DNA of 64,000 nt, taken from positions 1,116,001-1,180,000 of the forward strand of contig NZ_JAODUA010000001.1 in the NCBI RefSeq assembly GCF_025399895.1, written 5' to 3'. Of the stretch, positions 25,179-35,097 are shown piece after piece (positions within the stretch are counted from its first letter, which is position 1; each line of letters begins with the position of its first letter). The notes beneath the pieces were generated by a model that had not been told where the DNA came from, searched no databases, and worked only from the letters and a program-made list of their open reading frames with translations. Position numbers and translations under genes: made by a program. This stretch comes from Streptomyces sp. ASQP_92 (GTDB lineage Bacteria; Actinomycetota; Actinomycetes; Streptomycetales; Streptomycetaceae).

Positions 25179-27662
25179 ATGTCCGTACTGACGCGCGACG
25201 AAGCGCAGACCCGAGCCCGACTCCTCGACGTACAGCGGTACGCGATCGACCTGGACCTCACCACCGGCGAGGACACCTTCGCCTCCCGCACCGTCATCCA
25301 CTTCACCGCCCGCACCGCCGAAGACACCTTCGTCGAGATCAAGCCCGCGGCCCTGCGCTCGGCCACCCTCGACGGCGCGCCCCTGGACCCCGACACGCTC
25401 ACCGGCAACCGGCTCCCGCTGCGCCTCACCGCCGGCCCCCACGAACTGCGCGTCGACGCCGTCATGGACTACTCCCGCACCGGCGAGGGACTCCACCGCT
25501 TCACCGACCCCGCCGACGGGGAGACGTACGCCTACACCCAGCTCTTCATGGACGACGTGCAGCGCGTCTTCGCCGCCTTCGACCAGCCCGACCTGAAGGC
25601 CGCCTTCGACCTCACCGTCACCGCGCCCAACGGCTGGACCGTCCTCGCCAACGGCATCACCCAGCGGCAGGACGACGGCCGCTGGAAAGCCGCCACCACC
25701 CCCCTCATCTCCACCTACCTCGTGGCCGTCGCCGCCGGACCCTGGCACTCGGTGACCACCCGCCACGCCGGGCTCCCCTTCGGCCTGCACTGCCGCCGCT
25801 CCCTCGCCGCCCACCTCGACACCGACGCCGAAGAACTCTTCGAGATCACCCGGCAGTGCTACGACCGCTACCACGAGAAGTTCGACGAGCCCTACCCCTT
25901 CGACTCCTACGACCAGGCCTTCGTCCCCGAATTCAACGCCGGCGCCATGGAGAACCCCGGACTCGTCACCTTCCGCGACGAGTTCGTCTACCGCTCCGCC
26001 GTCACCGACACCGAACGCCAGACCCGCGCCATGGTCATCGCCCACGAAATGGCCCACATGTGGTTCGGCGACCTCGTCACCCTCCGGTGGTGGGACGACA
26101 TCTGGCTGAACGAGTCCTTCGCCGAATACATGGGCTACCAGACCCTCACCGAAGCCACCCGCTTCCGCGACACCTGGGTCCAGTTCGGCATCGCCCGCAA
26201 GTCCTGGGGCTACGACGCCGACCAGCGCCCCTCCACCCACCCCGTCGCCCCCACCCCCGACGACGTCCCCGACACCGCCTCCGCCCTGCTCAACTTCGAC
26301 GGCATCTCCTACGCCAAGGGCGCCTCGGCGCTGCGCCAACTCGTCGCCTGGCTCGGCGAGAAGGACTTCCTCGCCGGCATCAACACCCACTTCACCCGGC
26401 ACAAGTTCGCCAACGCCACCCTCGCCGACCTCATCGACTCCCTCGCCGCGTCCACCGACCGCGACGTCCACGCCTGGGCCCGCCAGTGGCTCACCACCAC
26501 CGGAGCCGACACCCTCACCCCCACCGTCCGCGAAGCCGACGGCGCCTGGCACCTCACCGTCACCCAGCACGGCGACCGCCCCCACCACCTCACCGTCGGC
26601 GCCTACGACCCCGACCCTCACCACCCCGCCGCCCTCCTCGCGCGCGAACACTTCGCCCTCGACGTACCCCAGGGCGACACCGCCACCACACGCCCCGGCC
26701 GGCGCCCCGCACTGATCGTCCTCAACGACCAGGACCTCACCTACGCCAAGATGCGCCTCGACGACACCTCCACCGAAACCACCCTGCGCCGCCTGTCCGG
26801 CGTCCCCGACGCCCTCACCCGCGCCGTCCTGTGGAACACCCTGCGCGACATGGTCCGCGACGGCGAACTCGCCCCCACCGCCTACCTGGAGACCGCCCGC
26901 ACCCACCTCGGCCACGAAGCCGACCTCGCCATCGTCCAGGGCGTCCTCGCCTTCGCCGCCACCCACATCGCCGACCGCTACCTCCCCGCCGACGAGCGCC
27001 CCGCCGCCCTCGCCCTGCTCACCGACCTCACCCGCGACCTCATCCGCCGCACCGAGGACGGCACCAACCCGGGCCTGCGCCTCACCGCCGTACGCCACTT
27101 CATCGACGCCGCCGCCCAGCCCGACACCCTGCGCGGTTGGCTGGACGAGGGCCACGTCCCCGGCGGACCCGCACTCGACCCCGAACTGCGCTGGCGCATC
27201 CTGACCCGCCTCGCCGTCCTCGGCGCCACCACCGACACCGAGATCGCCGCCCACCTCGCCGCCGACCCCAGCGCCACCGGCGAAGAAGGCGCCGCCCGCT
27301 GCCGCGCCGCCCTGCCCACGCCCGACGCCAAGGAAGCCGCCTGGACCGCCATGTTCCAGAGCGACACCCTGTCCAACTACCTGTTCGCCGCCACCGCCCA
27401 GGGCTTCTGGCAACCCGAACAGAACGACCTGCTCCAGCCCTACGTCGCCCGCTACTACCAGGACGCCGGCCCCCTCGCCGACCGCCGCGGCCCCGCCATC
27501 GCCGAGGCCGCCGGCCGCTACGCCTTCCCCACCCCCGTCGACCCCGGCGCACTCCACCTCGGCGAGACCTTCCTCGACCGGACCGACCTGCTGCCCGCGC
27601 TGCGCCGCAAACTCATCGACCAGGTCGACGACCTGCGCAGGGCCCTGAACGTCCGCGGCTGA
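25179..27662 (+). CDS. pepN: Aminopeptidase N (M1 metallopeptidase)
   Basis: An 827-aa zinc aminopeptidase that removes N-terminal residues from peptides in the cytoplasm. GAMEN at 255-259 binds the peptide N-terminus; HEMAH at 289-293 with E312 (exactly 18 residues on) forms the zinc site. The C-terminal ERAP-like helical domain is complete. ATG start at 25179, directly downstream of the 34-bp repeat array. Single gene; codons are strongly C-ending. Confidence 0.95.
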   Translation: MSVLTRDEAQTRARLLDVQRYAIDLDLTTGEDTFASRTVIHFTARTAEDTFVEIKPAALRSATLDGAPLDPDTLTGNRLPLRLTAGPHELRVDAVMDYSRTGEGLHRFTDPADGETYAYTQLFMDDVQRVFAAFDQPDLKAAFDLTVTAPNGWTVLANGITQRQDDGRWKAATTPLISTYLVAVAAGPWHSVTTRHAGLPFGLHCRRSLAAHLDTDAEELFEITRQCYDRYHEKFDEPYPFDSYDQAFVPEFNAGAMENPGLVTFRDEFVYRSAVTDTERQTRAMVIAHEMAHMWFGDLVTLRWWDDIWLNESFAEYMGYQTLTEATRFRDTWVQFGIARKSWGYDADQRPSTHPVAPTPDDVPDTASALLNFDGISYAKGASALRQLVAWLGEKDFLAGINTHFTRHKFANATLADLIDSLAASTDRDVHAWARQWLTTTGADTLTPTVREADGAWHLTVTQHGDRPHHLTVGAYDPDPHHPAALLAREHFALDVPQGDTATTRPGRRPALIVLNDQDLTYAKMRLDDTSTETTLRRLSGVPDALTRAVLWNTLRDMVRDGELAPTAYLETARTHLGHEADLAIVQGVLAFAATHIADRYLPADERPAALALLTDLTRDLIRRTEDGTNPGLRLTAVRHFIDAAAQPDTLRGWLDEGHVPGGPALDPELRWRILTRLAVLGATTDTEIAAHLAADPSATGEEGAARCRAALPTPDAKEAAWTAMFQSDTLSNYLFAATAQGFWQPEQNDLLQPYVARYYQDAGPLADRRGPAIAEAAGRYAFPTPVDPGALHLGETFLDRTDLLPALRRKLIDQVDDLRRALNVRG

Positions 27663-27887
27663 CCCCCCGCGGCACCCCGGCCGCCCATCCCGTCCCCGGC
27701 CGAACTCGGCCACCCCACCGGCGAGTTGGGCGAGGGACACGCAGCCATAGCAGCAACCACCCGCACCAACTCGCCCTCACCGCAAGGCAGTACCACTTTC
27801 GGGTTGAGATCGTTGTGCACAGCGGCTTCACCGGCCCCCGCGGGACCACGCTGGTGAAGTCGCTGCCCGCACCCCCGAAGGAACCCC

Positions 27888-29279
27888 ATGCACAGCCCGC
27901 CCCTCGCCGGAGGCACCGCAGGACCCGCCGCCCTGCGCCCCCTGCTCGACGTCGTACTCGACGCCCTCCACCACGGGGCGAAGACCCGGGGCGGCCCACT
28001 GCCCCCGGGCGGGCCCGAAGCCGTCGCCCAGCGCGTACGCGCCGCCGCCCCCACCATCCTCCCGGCCCACGGCACCGGCGCCGAAGAAGCCCTCGCCACC
28101 CTCGTGCGCACCCTCGCCGAAGGCGCCGCCGACCCCGCCGACCCCCACTGCGCCGCCCACCTCCACACCCCGCCCCTCGCCCTCGCGACCGCCGCCGACC
28201 TCGCCGCCGCGGCCCTCAACCCCTCCCTGGACTCCTGGGACCAGGCGCCGGCCGCCTCCACCCTCGAAGCCCTCGTCACCCAGACCATCGCCCACGAGAT
28301 CTGGCCCCACGGCGACGCCCTCGTCACCACCGGCGGCACCGAGTCCAACCAGCTCGCCCTGCTCCTCGCCCGCGAACACCACAGCCGTATCCAGATCGTG
28401 TGCGGCGCCCACACCCACCACTCCATCCACCGCGCCGCCTGGCTCCTCGGCCTGCCCCAACCCGTCGTCGTCCCCGCCCCCACCGGCACCACCGACCTCA
28501 CCGCCCTCGACGACACCCTCAGCCGGCTCCACCCCCACCCCCTCCTCGTCGTCGCCACCGCCGGCACCACCGACACCGGAGCCATCGACCCCCTGCCCGC
28601 CATCGCCGACCTGTGCGCCACCCACCGGGCCCCCCTCCACGTGGACGCCGCCTACGGCGGACCCCTGCTGTTCAGCGACCAACACCGCCACCAACTCGCA
28701 GGCATCGAACGCGCCCACACCGTCACCCTCGACCTGCACAAACTCGGCTGGCAGCCGGTAGCCGCCGGCCTCCTCGCCGTCGCCGACCCCCACCACCTGG
28801 CCCCCCTCACCCACACCGCCGACTACCTCAACGCCGACGACGACACCGACGCCGGCCTCCCCGACCTCCTCGGCCGCTCCCTGCGCACCACCCGCCGCCC
28901 CGACGCCCTCAAAATCGCCGTCACCCTGCGAGCCCTCGGCCGCGACGGCCTCGCCGACCTCATCGACCGCGTCCTCGACAGCGCCCGCGAACTGGCCCAA
29001 CTCATCGACAAAGAACCCCAGTTGGAGCTCTATCGCCACCCCGACATCTCCACCGTCCTGTTCCGCCCCCGCGACGCCGACGACGACACCGTCGCCCACA
29101 TCCGCCGCACCCTGCTCACCCACGGCACCGCCGTCCTCGGCCGCGCCCGCGCCGACGGCCGCCTCTGGCTCAAAGCCACCCTCCTCAACCCCCACCTCAC
29201 CCCCCACGACCTGGGCACCCTCCTCGCCACCACCCTCAACGCCCGCACCCCACCCCCCACGGAAGGCACCCCCCAATGA
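27888..29279 (+). CDS. PLP-dependent decarboxylase, DesA/diaminobutyrate decarboxylase-like
   Basis: 463 aa. Group II decarboxylase: SLDSWDQAP near residue 110, GGTESNQLALLLAREH, HVDAAYGG, and K285 in LDLHKLGW as the PLP lysine. The family decarboxylates lysine, ornithine or diaminobutyrate. It shares ATGA with an N-monooxygenase, an arrangement known from desferrioxamine (desAB) pathways. It differs clearly from typical DesA and may be a paralogue. GAAGGA precedes the ATG. No iron box was found upstream. Confidence 0.85.
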   Translation: MHSPPLAGGTAGPAALRPLLDVVLDALHHGAKTRGGPLPPGGPEAVAQRVRAAAPTILPAHGTGAEEALATLVRTLAEGAADPADPHCAAHLHTPPLALATAADLAAAALNPSLDSWDQAPAASTLEALVTQTIAHEIWPHGDALVTTGGTESNQLALLLAREHHSRIQIVCGAHTHHSIHRAAWLLGLPQPVVVPAPTGTTDLTALDDTLSRLHPHPLLVVATAGTTDTGAIDPLPAIADLCATHRAPLHVDAAYGGPLLFSDQHRHQLAGIERAHTVTLDLHKLGWQPVAAGLLAVADPHHLAPLTHTADYLNADDDTDAGLPDLLGRSLRTTRRPDALKIAVTLRALGRDGLADLIDRVLDSARELAQLIDKEPQLELYRHPDISTVLFRPRDADDDTVAHIRRTLLTHGTAVLGRARADGRLWLKATLLNPHLTPHDLGTLLATTLNARTPPPTEGTPQ

Positions 29280-30682
29280 CGCCCACCACCGCCGAAGACC
29301 AACCCCACGACCTCGTCGGCATCGGCATCGGACCCTTCAACCTCTCCCTCGCCGCCCTCGCCCACGGCGTACCCGGCGGACTCGACACCGCCTTCTACGA
29401 ACAACGCCCCGCCTTCCACTGGCACCCCGGCCTCCTCATCGAAGGCACCACCCTCCAAGTCCCCTTCCTCGCCGACCTCGTCACCCTCGCCGACCCCGCC
29501 AGCCCCTGGACCTTCCTCAACTACCTCAAACACCGCGAACGGCTCTTCCCGTTCTACTTCGCCGAAAAATTCCACATCCAGCGCACCGAATACGACGCCT
29601 ACTGCCGCTGGGTCAGCGAAAACCTCACCGACCTCCACTTCTCCCACCAGGTCGACGCCGTCCGCTGGAACCCCGAACGCGCCCTGTTCGAGATCGACTT
29701 CACCCAGCTCGACCTCCACGGCGAAGCCGAAGCACTCGGCCGCTCCTACACCCGCCACCTCGCCATCGGCGTCGGCACCCAACCCCACATCCCCGAACCC
29801 CTCCAACCCCTCGCCGACGCCCCCGCCGTCCCCGTCATCCACTCCGCCGACTACCTCGACCACCGCCCCCGCCTGCTCGGCGCCGGCCACATCACCGTCA
29901 TCGGCTCGGGCCAGTCCGGCGCCGAAGTCTTCCTCGACCTGCTACGCAACCGCCCCGCCGGCGCCGAGAAGATCACCTGGCTCACCCGCACCGAAGCCTT
30001 CGCCCCCATGGAGTACTCCAAGCTCGGCCTCGAACACTTCACCCCCGACTACACCCGCTACTTCCACGCCCTCACCGAACCCGTACGCGACCAGCTCCTG
30101 CCCCGCCAATGGCAACTCCACAAAGGCATCGACGCCGACACCATGGCCGCCATCCACGACGAGCTCTACCGCCGCACCCAGCACGGCGGCTGGCCCGACG
30201 TCACCCTCACCCCCGGCGTCCGCGTCCGCACCGCCGGCCGCGTCGCCACCACCAAAGTCGAACTCCACCTCGAACACACCCAGCAAGGCGTACGCGAACG
30301 CCTCACCACCGACGCCGTCGTCCTCGCCACCGGCTACCGCGAACGCCCACTCGGCCGCATGCTCGCCGGACTCGACCCCTACATGCGCTACGACAGCGCC
30401 CAACGCCCCCGCATCGACCGGGACTTCAAGCTCGTCCTCGACGCCTCCGTCACCGGCCACGTCTACGTCCAGAACGCCGAACAGCACACCCACGGCGTCG
30501 GCGCCCCCGACCTCGGCCTCGCCGCCTGGCGCAGCGCCACCATCCTCAACTCCCTCACCGGCAAAGAGCCCTACCCCCAGCCCGCGCGCACCGCCTTCAC
30601 CACCTTCGGCCTGGACAAAAAAAACCAGGCCCACCCGGTCCGACAACCGGAGGGCCTGGTACCACTCGTCGAACAGCCATGA
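29276..30682 (+). CDS. FAD-dependent N-hydroxylating monooxygenase (lysine/cadaverine type)
   Basis: 468 aa. FAD site GIGIGPFNLS at 15-24, NADPH site GSGQSGAEVF at 210-219, and the ATGYRER segment typical of IucD/DesB-type enzymes. It hydroxylates a terminal amino group, the first step of hydroxamate siderophores. Coupled to the decarboxylase by a 4-nt overlap. The acyltransferase and NIS synthetase that complete desferrioxamine are absent. The final ~20 codons run through the terminator of the opposite gene. Confidence 0.87.
   Translation: MTPTTAEDQPHDLVGIGIGPFNLSLAALAHGVPGGLDTAFYEQRPAFHWHPGLLIEGTTLQVPFLADLVTLADPASPWTFLNYLKHRERLFPFYFAEKFHIQRTEYDAYCRWVSENLTDLHFSHQVDAVRWNPERALFEIDFTQLDLHGEAEALGRSYTRHLAIGVGTQPHIPEPLQPLADAPAVPVIHSADYLDHRPRLLGAGHITVIGSGQSGAEVFLDLLRNRPAGAEKITWLTRTEAFAPMEYSKLGLEHFTPDYTRYFHALTEPVRDQLLPRQWQLHKGIDADTMAAIHDELYRRTQHGGWPDVTLTPGVRVRTAGRVATTKVELHLEHTQQGVRERLTTDAVVLATGYRERPLGRMLAGLDPYMRYDSAQRPRIDRDFKLVLDASVTGHVYVQNAEQHTHGVGAPDLGLAAWRSATILNSLTGKEPYPQPARTAFTTFGLDKKNQAHPVRQPEGLVPLVEQP
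30617..30660 (-). terminator. Intrinsic terminator of the 5'-nucleotidase gene, inside the monooxygenase 3' end
   Basis: On the minus strand ACCAGGCCC and GGGCCTGGT pair, with an inner CCGGTTGTCGGACCGG hairpin, followed by eight T residues. This is the most classical intrinsic terminator in the window. It serves the minus-strand gene ending at 30705 but lies within the coding sequence of the plus-strand gene. Confidence 0.88.
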
Positions 30683-30704
30683 AGCCGCCCGAACGACGCC
30701 CGGA

Positions 30705-32534
30705 TCAGAACACCGGCACACCGTTCTGCGTCAACTTCCAGTCCACGGAAGCGAACTCCGCCTGATCGATGACACCCTTCGCCTTCACCCACGCGATCAT
30801 CGTGTTACGGATCTCGTCGGAATTCGCCCACACCTGCTTGGCGGTGGCCACCCCCGGGAAATTACCGCCCCCATTGGCCCGGTAATTGTTCACCGCCAGC
30901 ACGAACTGCGCCTTGTCGTCCAACGGCTTCCCGTCGAACATCACCTTCGACACCCGCGAGCCGGCCGGCTTCGCGATGTCGATCTCATACGACACACCAC
31001 TCACCACGTCGTAGTTGTAGTCCGGCGTACCGTTCGCGTTGGTGATCTTCGCCGGATCCACCGCACCCGTCGTCTGCACGTAGTAGTTCGCCGAGAACTC
31101 CAGATACGCCCGCACCTGAGCCCCCGTCACCAGGCGCGCCTCCAGCGTGTTCTCGTACACATACAGACCCGCCACATCCCGGATCGTCACCTTCCCCGCC
31201 GGAATCACCGCCGACCGGGAAAAACACGCCGCCTGCGACAACACCGGCAACGCGGCATACTCCGACGACGCCAGCGCCGCCTTCACCGTCTCCGTCTGAA
31301 TACGGTTGATCAGATCGATGATCGGCACATCCTTGTACGGAGCCTCCGTCGACCGCATCTCCGCCGCGTTCGTCCCCACCACCTGGTTCACATACGCCAC
31401 GACCTTGTCGTGCTCCGCCTTCACCAGACGACGCACCACCGGATCCTCGGCCACCGCGTTCGCGTTCCGCACCTCGGCCGTCACCGACACCACCTGCCAA
31501 CGGCCCCGCACGAACTCCAGCGCGAAATCGAAGACACTCAGCCGCATCCCCCACATATACGGCTCCGACAGCACCACGGACTTACCGGTCTCCTTGTTGA
31601 CCACCGTCCGCGACGCCACCTCCTTATGCGTGTGACCCACCAGAATCGCGTCGATCCCCGGCACCTGCTCCGCCACCAACGACGACGCGTTCTCCGGATA
31701 CGGCAGCGCGTCCCCGTACGACGTACCCCCGTCAAGACCCGAATGATCCGTACAGATCACCACATCACAACCCAGCGCCCGCAACTTCGGCACATAGATC
31801 CTGGCCTGCTCCACCAGACCCGGGAACGTCATCCTCCCCTGCACATGGGCCTTGTCCCAGATCGCGATCCCCGGATTGGTCAGACCCAGGATCCCCACCT
31901 TCACATCCGGACCGTGCGGCACCCTCAACCGCCGCACCGCATACGGAGGAAACGCCGGCTTCAACGTCTTCGCGTCCAGCGCGTTCGCCCCCAGCAGCGG
32001 AAAGTCCAACTGCTCCTGGAACGCCCGCAGCGTCGGTATCCCGTAATTGAACTCGTGATTGCCCAGCGCCGCCGCGTCATACCGCATGTGGTTCATCGCC
32101 AGCGCCATCGGATGCTCCGGGCCCCGCTTACCACCCGACCCCGTGATCGGCTCCACCCGCGCGTAGTAGTACGACAGCTGAGTGCCCTGGATGATGTCAC
32201 CCGCGTCGATCAACAACGTGTTGTGACGGCCCTTCTCCTTACGGACCTCATCCACCAACGTCGAGATCTTCGCCAGACCCACGTCGTTGTGCGCCGCGTC
32301 GTCGTACTCCTTGTCCGTGAAGTAGTCCCAGTTGAAGACATGACCATGCAGATCGGTCGTCCCCATCACCGAGAACGCGTACCGCTTCGGCGGGCGCCCC
32401 TGTCCGTGATCGTGCCCATGGCCCAGGTCCTCACGGCCCTCGGCGGCGGCGGGCGACGCCACACCCCCGGCCACGGCAACACCGGCACCGGCGGCGGCCG
32501 TAGTGCCCAGGAACGTCCTGCGGTTCAGCGGCAT
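30705..32534 (-). CDS. Tat-exported 5'-nucleotidase / metallophosphatase
   Basis: 609 aa. The N-terminus MPLNRRTFLG followed by an Ala/Gly-rich core ending AAA is a twin-arginine signal. The metallophosphatase domain shows GTTDLHGHVF, DAGDIIQG, GNHEFNYG and LVGHTHKE; the C-terminal nucleotide-binding domain follows. Secreted members release phosphate or nucleosides from 5'-nucleotides and 2',3'-cyclic nucleotides. AGGGAG precedes ATG 32534; a longer frame upstream is not credible. Third codon positions are G/T-rich, unlike nearby plus-strand genes. Confidence 0.92.
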   Translation of the reverse strand: MPLNRRTFLGTTAAAGAGVAVAGGVASPAAAEGREDLGHGHDHGQGRPPKRYAFSVMGTTDLHGHVFNWDYFTDKEYDDAAHNDVGLAKISTLVDEVRKEKGRHNTLLIDAGDIIQGTQLSYYYARVEPITGSGGKRGPEHPMALAMNHMRYDAAALGNHEFNYGIPTLRAFQEQLDFPLLGANALDAKTLKPAFPPYAVRRLRVPHGPDVKVGILGLTNPGIAIWDKAHVQGRMTFPGLVEQARIYVPKLRALGCDVVICTDHSGLDGGTSYGDALPYPENASSLVAEQVPGIDAILVGHTHKEVASRTVVNKETGKSVVLSEPYMWGMRLSVFDFALEFVRGRWQVVSVTAEVRNANAVAEDPVVRRLVKAEHDKVVAYVNQVVGTNAAEMRSTEAPYKDVPIIDLINRIQTETVKAALASSEYAALPVLSQAACFSRSAVIPAGKVTIRDVAGLYVYENTLEARLVTGAQVRAYLEFSANYYVQTTGAVDPAKITNANGTPDYNYDVVSGVSYEIDIAKPAGSRVSKVMFDGKPLDDKAQFVLAVNNYRANGGGNFPGVATAKQVWANSDEIRNTMIAWVKAKGVIDQAEFASVDWKLTQNGVPVF

Positions 32535-32757
32535 GCTCTCTCCCTGAAGTCGTATGACGCGCGTAGAAGTTGAGCGGACGGCGACGCGCGTAGACCCACG
32601 GATTCTGACGCACAACCCACCACCGCGACACCCCCAACAGGTTGCGATCCGATGACCGGCACCCGACACATCCCACCGAGAACCCGCCCCCAGCACCCCC
32701 CCACCCAACCCCGCCACAACCCCCGGCCAACCACCCCACCGATGCCACAGTGGAACC

Positions 32758-33447
32758 ATGACCGACACCCAGCCCTACGGAACCCCCGACCAACCACGCC
32801 TCGCCGTCCACGGCGAAGCCCACCTCGACGTCGACCCCGAAATCGCCGGCCTCACCATCACCATCACCACCCGAGGCCCCGACCGCCGCACCACCCTCGA
32901 CGACCTCACCCGCCGCAACACCCATGCCCTCGACCTCATCAAGAGCTACGGCGACACCATCGAAAAACTCGAAACCAGCGCCTTCACCCTCACCCCCGAA
33001 CTCACCCGCCACGGCCGCGGCGAACGCGTCCGCACCTACCACGGCACCGTCCACATCACCACCGAACTCACCGACTTCACCACCCTCGGCGAACTCACCA
33101 CCCGCCTCGCCGAACTCGAACTCACCCGCGTCGACGGCCCCTGGTGGTCCCTGCGCCACGACTCACCCGCCCACAGCGCAGTACGCCGACAAGCCGTCCA
33201 CCAAGCCCTCACCCGCGCCCGCGAATACGCCGACGCCCTCGGCACCACCCTCGCCGCCCTCGTCGAACTCTCCGACCCCGGCGCCGACCACCCGGGCCCC
33301 GGCTACGGCGCCCCCGGCGGCGCCATGGCCTTCCGCAGCCGCGGCGCCACCCCCGAACCCGCCCCCGCCCTCGACCTCGAACCCCAACGCCAAACCGTCC
33401 ACGCCCGCGTCAACGCCCGCTTCATCATGACCCCACCACGCCTCTGA
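32758..33447 (+). CDS. SIMPL-domain (DUF541) protein
   Basis: 229 aa. RLAVHGEAHLDVDPEIAGLTITI starts the SIMPL/DUF541 fold; ALTRAREYADALG and a C-terminal VHARVNARFIM complete it. Bacterial members are usually periplasmic or secreted and of unclear function, but no signal peptide is seen here, so this one is probably cytoplasmic. Divergent from the 5'-nucleotidase with a 223-bp gap. Confidence 0.8.
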   Translation: MTDTQPYGTPDQPRLAVHGEAHLDVDPEIAGLTITITTRGPDRRTTLDDLTRRNTHALDLIKSYGDTIEKLETSAFTLTPELTRHGRGERVRTYHGTVHITTELTDFTTLGELTTRLAELELTRVDGPWWSLRHDSPAHSAVRRQAVHQALTRAREYADALGTTLAALVELSDPGADHPGPGYGAPGGAMAFRSRGATPEPAPALDLEPQRQTVHARVNARFIMTPPRL

Positions 33448-33604
33448 CACCGCCCCCACCACCACCCGCGCCGGGCGCCCCACACCGCTCATCGGAGCGC
33501 CCCCGCGCACACTTCAAAACTTGTCAACCACCGCACGGGCAACGGACGTTGAGCAGTCACCCAGGATCAAACGTCTACCCACCGGTAAGCCCTAGGCTCG
33601 AACC

Positions 33605-35041
33605 ATGCGCCGAGCCAAAATCGTCTGCACCCTGGGCCCCGCCACCGACACATACGACCAGATCAAAGCCCTCATCGAAGCCGGCATGGACGTAGCCCGC
33701 TTCAACCTCAGCCACGGCACCTACGCCGAACACGAACAGCGCTACCACCACGTCCGCAACGCGGCCGAGGAAACCGGCCACAACGTCGGCATCCTCGCCG
33801 ACCTACATGGCCCGAAGATCCGCCTCGACCGCTTCCACGAAGGCCCCGTACTCCTTGAACGCGGCGACACCTTCACCATCACCACCGAACCGCACACCCC
33901 CGGCGACCGCCACCTCTGCGGCACCACCTACGGCGGCCTCGCCACCGACGTCACCACCGGCGAACGCATCCTCATCGACGACGGCAAAGTCGCCCTCCAA
34001 GTCACCGGCGTCGACGGCCCCCGCGTCACCACCCTCGTCATCGAAGGAGGCATGGTCTCCGACCACAAAGGCCTCAACCTCCCCGGCGTCGCCGTCTCCG
34101 TCCCCGCCCTCTCCGACAAAGACCAGGAAGACCTCCGCTGGGCCCTGCGCACCGGCGCCGACATCATCGCCCTCTCCTTCGTCCGCAGCGGCCGCGACAT
34201 CCAAGACGTCCACCGCATCATGGACGAAGAAGGCCACCGCCTCCCCGTCATCGCCAAAATCGAAAAACCACAAGCCGTCGACAACATCGACGACATCGTC
34301 GCCGCCTTCGACGGCATCATGATCGCCCGCGGCGACCTCGGCGTCGAAATGCCCCTCGAACAAGTCCCCATCGTGCAAAAGCGCGCCATCAAACTGGCCA
34401 AACGCAACGCCAAACCCGTCATCGTCGCCACCCAAATGCTCGACTCGATGATCGACAACTCCCGCCCCACCAGGGCCGAAGCCAGCGACGTCGCCAACGC
34501 GGTGATCGACGGTACCGACGCGGTGATGCTCTCCGGCGAGACCAGCGTCGGCAAATACCCCATCGAAACCGTCAAGACGATGGGCCGCATCGTCGAGGCA
34601 GCGGAAGAAGACGTCCTCGCCAAGGGCCTGCCCCCACTGACCGACCGCAACAAACCCCGCACCCAAGGCGGCGCCGTCGCCCGAGCCGCCGCCGAAATGG
34701 GCGACTTCCTCGGCGCCAAATTCCTCGTCGCCTTCACCCAATCCGGCGACACCGTCAAACGGCTCTCCCGCTACCGCTCCCCGATCCCCCTCCTCGCCTT
34801 CACCCCCGTACCGGCCACCCGCTCCCAACTCAACCTCACCTGGGGCGTCGAGACCTTCCTCGGCCCCCACGTCGAATCCACCGACGAGATGGTGGCGCAG
34901 GTCGACGAGATGCTCCTGAAGGTCGGCCGCTGCCAGAAGGGCGACGTGGTCGTCATCACGGCGGGCTCCCCACCGGGAGTGGCCGGCTCGACCAACCTCG
35001 TCCGCGTCCACCACATCGGCGAGGACGACAGCCCCAAGTAA
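33605..35041 (+). CDS. pyk: Pyruvate kinase
   Basis: 478 aa; converts phosphoenolpyruvate and ADP to pyruvate and ATP. MRRAKIVCTLGPATDT at the start, FNLSHG, the active-site block IAKIEKPQAVDNIDDI, RGDLGVEMPLEQVP and KPVIVATQMLDSMI are all present. The C-terminal domain is complete. The gene stands alone, close to tRNA-Leu and the ANTAR regulator, as in other actinobacteria. Confidence 0.96.
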   Translation: MRRAKIVCTLGPATDTYDQIKALIEAGMDVARFNLSHGTYAEHEQRYHHVRNAAEETGHNVGILADLHGPKIRLDRFHEGPVLLERGDTFTITTEPHTPGDRHLCGTTYGGLATDVTTGERILIDDGKVALQVTGVDGPRVTTLVIEGGMVSDHKGLNLPGVAVSVPALSDKDQEDLRWALRTGADIIALSFVRSGRDIQDVHRIMDEEGHRLPVIAKIEKPQAVDNIDDIVAAFDGIMIARGDLGVEMPLEQVPIVQKRAIKLAKRNAKPVIVATQMLDSMIDNSRPTRAEASDVANAVIDGTDAVMLSGETSVGKYPIETVKTMGRIVEAAEEDVLAKGLPPLTDRNKPRTQGGAVARAAAEMGDFLGAKFLVAFTQSGDTVKRLSRYRSPIPLLAFTPVPATRSQLNLTWGVETFLGPHVESTDEMVAQVDEMLLKVGRCQKGDVVVITAGSPPGVAGSTNLVRVHHIGEDDSPK

Positions 35042-35097
35042 CCCTGGGCCCCGGCCCCTTGCCCCACCCCTCGCAGGGGGCCCCGCCGGTCCTTCGG

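Noticed and set aside
27663..27887. Iron box (DmdR1/IdeR site) before the desA-like gene
   Set aside because: No sequence close to TTAGGTTAGGCTAACCTAA is present.
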